Below are positions 59,441 through 64,000 of a stretch of 64,000 nt of DNA, piece after piece; the first letter of the stretch is position 1, and each line of letters starts with the position of its first letter. The stretch is taken from positions 124,001 to 188,000 of the forward strand of contig CAYMAI010000005.1 in assembly GCA_964388445.1 (NCBI GenBank), in the 5' to 3' direction. This stretch comes from CAYMAI01 sp964388445 (GTDB lineage Bacteria > 4484-113 > JAGGVC01). The translations under genes and the position numbers were made by a program. The notes under the pieces were generated by a model. The model was given only the letters and a program-made list of their open reading frames with translations, made no database searches and was not told the origin of the DNA.

Positions 59441-59968
59441 ATGCATCCTTGGCACGACATTCCGGTCGGCGGCAATATGCCCGCCGAGTTCAACGCGCTA
59501 ATCGAAATCCCCAAAGGCGGCAAAGTAAAGTACGAGCTCGACAAGGATTCTGGATACATCCGCGTCGACCGCGTGCTTTATTCGTCCGTAAATTATCCGG
59601 CGAATTACGGCTTCATCCCGCAGACCCTAGGCGACGACGGCGATCCACTGGACGTGCTCGTTCTGATGCAGGAGCCGGTGTTCCCGCTGTCAATTCTTCG
59701 CGGCAAGCCGATAGGGATGATGACGATGCTCGACCAGGGCGAGGAAGACGAAAAGATCATCGCGGTTCACCTCGACGATCCGGAGTACCGCTCGTACGGG
59801 CATATAAACCAGCTTCCCGCCCACAGGCTTGACGAATTGAAAAGCTTTTTCGAAGATTACAAAAAGCTCGAAAAAAAGGAAGTGCTCGTTCACGATTTCC
59901 TCGGCCCAATCGAAGCGGCGAAGGCAATCGAAAAAGCCGTCGCTGCGTACAAGCTTAGATTTTCTTAA
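59441..59968 (+). CDS. ppa: Inorganic pyrophosphatase (family I)
   Basis: Hydrolyses pyrophosphate to drive biosynthesis. The 175-residue protein is canonical: HPWHDIPVGGNMPAEFNALI, EIPKGGKVKYELDKDSG, VLYSSVNYPANYGFIPQT, the metal signature DDGDPLDVLVLM, GMMTMLDQGEEDEKIIAVHL and HRLDELKSFFEDYK. GGAGGAAG gives a strong ribosome site before the ATG at 59441. It stands alone between the tRNA and the HicB gene. Confidence 0.97.
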   Translation: MHPWHDIPVGGNMPAEFNALIEIPKGGKVKYELDKDSGYIRVDRVLYSSVNYPANYGFIPQTLGDDGDPLDVLVLMQEPVFPLSILRGKPIGMMTMLDQGEEDEKIIAVHLDDPEYRSYGHINQLPAHRLDELKSFFEDYKKLEKKEVLVHDFLGPIEAAKAIEKAVAAYKLRFS

Positions 59969-59973
59969 TAACG

Positions 59974-60001
59974 TTGATTTAACGGGTTTTTGGGGTAAAA
60001 T
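59974..60001 (+). promoter_or_regulatory. Promoter of the hicB-hicA remnant (leaderless)
   Basis: TTGATT (59974-59979), a 16-base spacer and TAAAAT (59996-60001), seven bases before the ATG at 60009. Confidence 0.5.
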
Positions 60002-60008
60002 TTCGGCG

Positions 60009-60224
60009 ATGAGTGGCAAAGAAATCAAATTTCTGGTGTACGCTTCCGATGAGGGCGGATTCTGGGCCGAAGCCGCCGATTTCGGAATCGTTACTCAAGG
60101 CGAAACCCTTGACGAACTCAGGGCGATGATTGAAGACGCTATAAACGGCTACTTTTTCGACGAGCCTCCATGCCCGCGGACATTTTCGATGGTGTTCCAA
60201 ACCGAAGCGGTATCGATTCTATAG
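60009..60224 (+). CDS. HicB-like antitoxin, short form
   Basis: A 71-residue protein with the partial RNase H fold of HicB antitoxins: IKFLVYASDEGGFWAEAADF, GIVTQGETLDELRAMIEDAI, NGYFFDEPPCP. It lacks the C-terminal DNA-binding domain found in longer HicB, as do many small relatives. A frameshifted HicA frame follows at once, an antitoxin-first order. The frame is intact and complete. Confidence 0.82.
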   Translation: MSGKEIKFLVYASDEGGFWAEAADFGIVTQGETLDELRAMIEDAINGYFFDEPPCPRTFSMVFQTEAVSIL

Positions 60225-60240
60225 GCCGAGATTAGTATAG

Positions 60241-60479
60241 AAACTGCCAAGAAACTTAAGCGGAAGAGGGTTACTAAAGCTGCTTGCGGAATATGGATAC
60301 GAAATGAGTTGGCAAACCGGCAGCCATATTATTTGTACTACGAGCCATCTTGGCAAGCATCGAATTAGCATTCCTTATGAAAAAAACTTAAGACTGGCAC
60401 GCTAAATGCCATTTTGAAAAAAGTTGCATTTCATTTACAAATTTCCAAAGACGAATTGATTAAAAATTTGTTTGGTTAA
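60241..60479 (+). pseudogene. HicA-like mRNA interferase remnant with a frameshift
   Basis: Two overlapping reading frames together give a complete HicA sequence: LPRNLSGRGLLKLLAEYGYE and MSWQTGSHIICTTSHLGKHR with the active-site His in GSH, then, in the next frame, TGTLNAILKKVAFHLQISKD followed by ELIKNLFG. The frames meet at a run of seven As (60380-60386); an eighth A would restore one continuous frame. No ATG precedes it: the codon where Met is expected reads TAG (60238-60240). So both start and frame are damaged. The toxin is probably not made, although slippage on the A tract could restore the downstream frame. Confidence 0.78.
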
Positions 60480-60504
60480 TAGATTAACAGCAACTACCGG
60501 TCCA

Positions 60505-61404
60505 TTATGCATATACTCCCGAACTTGCAAGTGCATTTTTAAGTGCGATTCCAAATTCTTCCCGCAGCTTTGTCATCGGTAGTCTGAATTCGCATTCGCA
60601 AAGCCCCAGCATCGAGCACGCCGTTTTGACGGGTATCGGGTTCGTGGTCACGAAAAGCGCGTCGAAAAGCGGCATGTACTTGTCATGAATCTCCTTCGCC
60701 TCCGCAAAATCGCCGCCTTGAACGAGCGAAATCATCCGCTTTATTTCGCTTCCGCAAACATGGCTCGCTACACTCACGACTCCCACCGCGCCGCGGCTTA
60801 CCATATCGAGAGTTAGCGGGTCGTCGCCCGAATACACGGCAAAATCCGACGCGCAATGCTCAGCATACCAATCCACCATTTCCGGGTCGCCCGCCGCTTC
60901 CTTTATCGCGACGACGCCGGGATGTTTCGACAATTCCGCGACCGCTTCGGGCAGAATTTTCGCGCCGGTTCTCGACGGCACGTTGTATAAAAGCACGGGG
61001 AGTCCGCAATCCGCGACGGCCGTGAAATGCGCAAGTTGTCCGTCGAAATTCGGCTTGTTGTAATAGGGCATCACCGCCATCGCGCCGCACACACCCGCTT
61101 CTTTCGCGGCAAGCGTCAGTTCAACGCTTTCCGCCGTGTTGTTGGTGCCCGTGTTCGCCACGACGAAAGCATCCGAATCATTCGTCAGCTCGACCCATCT
61201 CTTGAAGAGTGAAATTTTTTCGGCGTGCGTTACCGTAGGCCCCTCGCCCGTCGTTCCGCATACCACAACGCCGTCGGTATGCGCCGGTATCAAATGCGCC
61301 GCAAGTTTTTCGACCGCGTCAAAGTCGATTTCCGCGCCGCCGTCCGTGAACGGCGTGATTGCCGCGGTTAAAACTGCCCCGAAGGGAGCTTTTTTATCGG
61401 TCAT
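60505..61404 (-). CDS. dapA: 4-hydroxy-tetrahydrodipicolinate synthase
   Basis: Condenses aspartate semialdehyde with pyruvate, the first step committed to diaminopimelate and lysine. The 299-residue protein has GVVVCGTTGEGPTVTHAEK, VLLYNVPSRTG with the catalytic Tyr, and GVVAIKEAAGD with the Schiff-base Lys. It is last in the plsC-dapB-asd-dapA cluster and overlaps asd by 11 bases, which indicates tight translational coupling. Confidence 0.96.
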   Translation of the reverse strand: MTDKKAPFGAVLTAAITPFTDGGAEIDFDAVEKLAAHLIPAHTDGVVVCGTTGEGPTVTHAEKISLFKRWVELTNDSDAFVVANTGTNNTAESVELTLAAKEAGVCGAMAVMPYYNKPNFDGQLAHFTAVADCGLPVLLYNVPSRTGAKILPEAVAELSKHPGVVAIKEAAGDPEMVDWYAEHCASDFAVYSGDDPLTLDMVSRGAVGVVSVASHVCGSEIKRMISLVQGGDFAEAKEIHDKYMPLFDALFVTTNPIPVKTACSMLGLCECEFRLPMTKLREEFGIALKNALASSGVYA

Positions 61405-62431
61405 TTTTCATCTCCAGTCCGGAGCCGGCTGCTCCGATCATAATTCTCGCAATCCGCAGAGCGTTCAGCGCGGCGCCTATGCGAAGGTTGTTCGCACAGC
61501 AAAAATATGCATACTCGCGGCCGCTCGCGTCAGCCCGCCGCAATCTGCCGACTTGCACCAAGTCATAGCCCGGCCTGCTTGCCTCGACAGGCGAGGGAAA
61601 ACTGCCGGATATGTTCGGGAAATATTCGATGTAATTCGACGATTTGAATGCATCTTCGACCGCGCCGATTTCGGCCGCTCTTTCGAGCGCGACGAAAACC
61701 GAAATCGAATGACCGGCATACGAATCGACCCGCGCGGCGGTGGCGCAAATCGGAAGCGATTCCGCCCCAAGAATTTTCCGCGATTCGAGCTCGATTTTCC
61801 ATTCTTCGCTTGCGTAACCGGCCTCATCCAGCGAACCGATTTGCGGAAGCACGTTGTGCAAGAATCCGCTGGCGGGAAGTGTTTCCCAGCCGTTATCCGG
61901 CTTAAACCGCATCGATTCCTCGCGAAGCAGTTTTACCGCGGCTTTGCCCGCGCCGCTGACAGACTGATAAGTGGAAACGATAACGCGTTCAAGCCCGAAG
62001 TTGTCCAGAAGCGGTTTCAGCGTCAGCGCCAGTTGAATGGAGGTGCAATTCGGGTTAGCCGCAAGACGTTCGCCGCCTTCGAGAACGGATTCATTCACTC
62101 CCGCGACAACGAGCGGCACCGTTTCTTTAAGCCTGAAAGCGTTGGACTTGTCCACTATTTTGAGTTCCGGATATGAGTCGAGCAGAACCGGAATCCACTT
62201 TTCGCTAATCTCGTCGCCGACGGAAAAGCTGGCCGCGTCCGCCCCGGCGAAGCTTTCGAGTTCGAGCGGCAATACGCGCCACTCCTTTCCGAAACAGCGA
62301 ACGGCTTTTCCCGCCGACTCGCCGCTGGCTATGGGCACGATAGCCTCGCATTCCGGAAAATAGCCATCGTCGAGCAGCCTCAAAAGCTCGCTACCCACGA
62401 GTCCCGTTACGCCTGCGATTGCCAATTTCAT
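61394..62431 (-). CDS. asd: Aspartate-semialdehyde dehydrogenase
   Basis: Reduces aspartyl phosphate to aspartate semialdehyde. The 345-residue protein has the NADP loop AGVTGLVGSELLRLLDD, the active-site Cys in AANPNCTSIQLALTLKPL, STYQSVSGAGKAAVKLL and the His-containing RVDSYAGHSISVFVAL. Its product feeds the neighbouring dapA. It follows dapB by 30 bases and overlaps dapA. Confidence 0.95.
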   Translation of the reverse strand: MKLAIAGVTGLVGSELLRLLDDGYFPECEAIVPIASGESAGKAVRCFGKEWRVLPLELESFAGADAASFSVGDEISEKWIPVLLDSYPELKIVDKSNAFRLKETVPLVVAGVNESVLEGGERLAANPNCTSIQLALTLKPLLDNFGLERVIVSTYQSVSGAGKAAVKLLREESMRFKPDNGWETLPASGFLHNVLPQIGSLDEAGYASEEWKIELESRKILGAESLPICATAARVDSYAGHSISVFVALERAAEIGAVEDAFKSSNYIEYFPNISGSFPSPVEASRPGYDLVQVGRLRRADASGREYAYFCCANNLRIGAALNALRIARIMIGAAGSGLEMKNDR

Positions 62432-62461
62432 AACTTGTCCTGATACCGCCGGTTCGCCCGG

Positions 62462-63277
62462 TTAGGTCAATCCGAGAGCCTGATCCAGTCCGATGATTAG
62501 CCCCGGCGGAGCTGAAAGAGCATACTTGACCGCCCAAATCACGCCCGGCATGAAACACTCCCTGCCAATCGAGCGATGCGTAATTTCGAGCGTCTCGCCC
62601 GGCCCGCCGAAAATCACCGTCTGTTCGGCAAGCACGCCGGGCATCCGCACGCTGTGAATGCGCACGTCGTCGAGCATTCCGCCGCGCGCGCCCTCCAGTA
62701 TTTCGTGCTCGGCCGGCGGCGATACGAGTTTCGGATTTGCGGCGACGATTTCGCTAAGCGTGAACATCGCCGTTCCGCTTGGAGCGTCGCGCTTCGCCGG
62801 ATGGTGTTTTTCGACTATCTCCGACGAAATAAAATACGGCGCGGCCTTGCGCGCCAGTGCGATCATCAGGTTTGCGCCGATAGAAAAATTCGGAATAATC
62901 ATACAGCAAACGCCGTTCGCCTCGGCAAGCCTGCCGATAGATTCCAAGTCATCCGATGTTATGCCGGTTGCGCCTATGACCGCGGGAATTTTGCAGCCGA
63001 GAACTTTCGGAATGTTTTCCGCCGCCGCCGCGCCCGTGCTTACGTCCACTACGGCCTCGGGACATTTTTCGAGAAATGCTTCGATGGAATCGGAGATTGC
63101 GATGCCGTTTGCGCCGGAGCCGGAAAGCTCGCCCCAGTCCTTTCCTGCATTTGACCTGTCCATTGCCGCGACTGCGTTTAAAGCGTCTTCCACCGCCAGC
63201 ATTCGTGCGATTTCGAGCCCCATTTTCCCTGCCGCGCCGATTACGCCGATAGATATCCGATGCTGTCCGTTGTTCAT
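62462..63277 (-). CDS. dapB: 4-hydroxy-tetrahydrodipicolinate reductase
   Basis: Reduces the DapA product to tetrahydrodipicolinate. The 271-residue protein shows the N-terminal NAD(P) loop GVIGAAGKMGLEIARML, the loop PNFSIGANLMIALA, and the catalytic EKHHPAKRDAPSGTA segment. It begins within an ATGA overlap with the acyltransferase gene and precedes asd and dapA. Confidence 0.96.
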   Translation of the reverse strand: MNNGQHRISIGVIGAAGKMGLEIARMLAVEDALNAVAAMDRSNAGKDWGELSGSGANGIAISDSIEAFLEKCPEAVVDVSTGAAAAENIPKVLGCKIPAVIGATGITSDDLESIGRLAEANGVCCMIIPNFSIGANLMIALARKAAPYFISSEIVEKHHPAKRDAPSGTAMFTLSEIVAANPKLVSPPAEHEILEGARGGMLDDVRIHSVRMPGVLAEQTVIFGGPGETLEITHRSIGRECFMPGVIWAVKYALSAPPGLIIGLDQALGLT

Positions 63278-64000
63278 TTCCCGCTCCCGGCCTTTATTTC
63301 CGTTTTTTCGCCATTCGCCTTTGCCGCGCTATCGAACATTTGGCAATCGGGAACTTCGCCTGGTTGCGGATGCATGCTTTCGGGCAATAGCTTTTGAATT
63401 TCAATCATCACTTTTGCCGTAAGTTCTTCCAGCATTTCCCTTGGAATTTCGCCGGTCATTGCGGCCCCGGAGTTTACAGCCATTGGCTCGCCGAACGTGA
63501 CGGTCACGCGCCCCGGCTTCGGGAATTTCATTCCGCGGCTGAAGGCCTCGTACGAGCCCGTTATCGCCGCAGGTATAATCGGCGCGCCGGATTTCAATGC
63601 GAGAACCGCGACGCCGGATTTCCCCTTCGAAACTCTGCCCGTGTACGACCGGGTGCCTTCGGGGAAAATGATGATTGCGCCTTCACGTTCGAGCACCGAC
63701 AGCGCCGCGATTAATGCCTTCCTTCCGCCGCCGCCGCGTTCGACGCCTATCATTCCCATTTGCCGCATCCACCAACCGAGCAGATTCTTTTTAAACAGCT
63801 CGATTTTTGCGATGAAAGCGACGTTTCTCGGAACTCCTACGCCGATAAGCGGAGGGTCGAGATGGCTGATGTGATTGGACGCGATAATCACTCGCCCCTT
63901 TCTGGGTATGTTTTTTACGCCACGGTATCTGATGCGCCAAACAACGTACGCGAAAAGGCGCACGATGAAACAAGACGTCCAATAAATAATCGCTCCGAAT
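63274..64000 (-). CDS. 1-acyl-sn-glycerol-3-phosphate acyltransferase, 5' end at or beyond the window edge
   Basis: A PlsC-family acyltransferase that makes phosphatidic acid. The catalytic NHISHLD motif is followed by FPEGTRSYTGRV and the APIIPAAITGSY segment; the C-terminus is charged. A GTG at 63963 could start it (229 residues), but the frame stays open to the right edge and the extra residues (AIIYWTSCFIVR) look like the usual hydrophobic N-terminal helix, so the true start is probably beyond 64000. It overlaps dapB by four bases; acyltransferase and lysine genes therefore share a transcript. Confidence 0.88.
   Translation of the reverse strand, partial: FGAIIYWTSCFIVRLFAYVVWRIRYRGVKNIPRKGRVIIASNHISHLDPPLIGVGVPRNVAFIAKIELFKKNLLGWWMRQMGMIGVERGGGGRKALIAALSVLEREGAIIIFPEGTRSYTGRVSKGKSGVAVLALKSGAPIIPAAITGSYEAFSRGMKFPKPGRVTVTFGEPMAVNSGAAMTGEIPREMLEELTAKVMIEIQKLLPESMHPQPGEVPDCQMFDSAAKANGEKTEIKAGSGK

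Noticed and set aside
1..64000. CRISPR arrays, insertion sequences or integrated elements
   Set aside because: No regularly spaced repeats, no transposase motifs and no terminal inverted repeats with target duplications were seen. The tRNA-Ser shows no adjacent integrase or duplicated 3' end.

Overview
The window reads as a contiguous chromosome segment from an uncultured Gram-negative-type (diderm) bacterium of moderately high GC. There is no plasmid, no intact prophage and no insertion sequence. A porin with an N-terminal S-layer-homology (SLH) domain (5178-6878), a second outer-membrane barrel (18188-19684), lipoproteins and a complete diaminopimelate branch all imply two membranes and a peptidoglycan wall. 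SLH-tethered porins are known from Cyanobacteria, Deinococcus-Thermus, Negativicutes and related lineages, so a deep-branching or candidate phylum with that envelope type is my best guess; no species can be named. Many genes carry good TATAAT boxes, often as extended -10 elements, and at least seven of these boxes lie only 6-10 bases upstream of the start codon, which points to frequent leaderless transcription.

Layout. 1-4963: the 5' part of a FliK-like protein on the minus strand, a cysteine-rich protein with a TIR/deoxyribosyltransferase-like C-terminus coupled to a zinc ribbon, purH, then a promoter with a long structured leader before a YqgF/RuvC-fold gene. 5178-11018: SLH porin, pentahaem cytochrome, NAD-binding epimerase-like protein, PAS histidine kinase. 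11148-17515: lytic transglycosylase-like protein, icd, a Rid-family protein, a CoA-binding-like protein, a phytol/dolichol-kinase-like membrane protein, an HtrA protease, lipB. 17628-25088: TlpA-like thioredoxin, barrel protein, degenerate U32 protein with a membrane cytochrome c, LeuC/aconitase-family protein, SPOR protein and clpX. 25208-32800: eno, an AbiE toxin-antitoxin locus whose toxin gene has an in-frame stop, a mini-gene or small RNA, pgk, dgt-like gene, ABC-2 exporter. 32821-44528 is the most unusual stretch: an ECF sigma factor overlapping a giant alpha-2-macroglobulin that itself carries an anti-sigma-like cytosolic domain and an internal multi-helix membrane block, then a diguanylate cyclase divergent from a two-pseudokinase/pseudophosphatase/TPR protein. 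44578-54400: repeat-rich surface proteins, gpmI, a lipoprotein of four NTF2-like repeats, glgP. 54535-59108: BatA/VWA protein, a secreted partner, a protein made only of PAS domains. 59237-64000: tRNA-Ser, ppa, hicB with a frameshifted hicA, and the plsC-dapB-asd-dapA operon.

How the genes fit together. Central carbon metabolism is well represented (eno, pgk, gpmI, glgP, icd), with lysine/cell-wall precursor synthesis (asd, dapA, dapB), lipoate transfer (lipB) and purine synthesis (purH). The accessory content is dominated by envelope surveillance and signalling: sigma/macroglobulin pair, HtrA, PAS kinase, PAS-only protein, GAF-GGDEF cyclase, pseudoenzyme scaffold. Two toxin-antitoxin loci are present and both have a damaged toxin reading frame with an intact antitoxin frame.

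Most promising as an undescribed system: the ECF sigma factor plus membrane-spanning anti-sigma/macroglobulin fusion (32821-38932), and the neighbouring pseudokinase-pseudokinase-pseudophosphatase-TPR protein (41325-44528). All functional statements come from reading motifs by eye; no database search was run.
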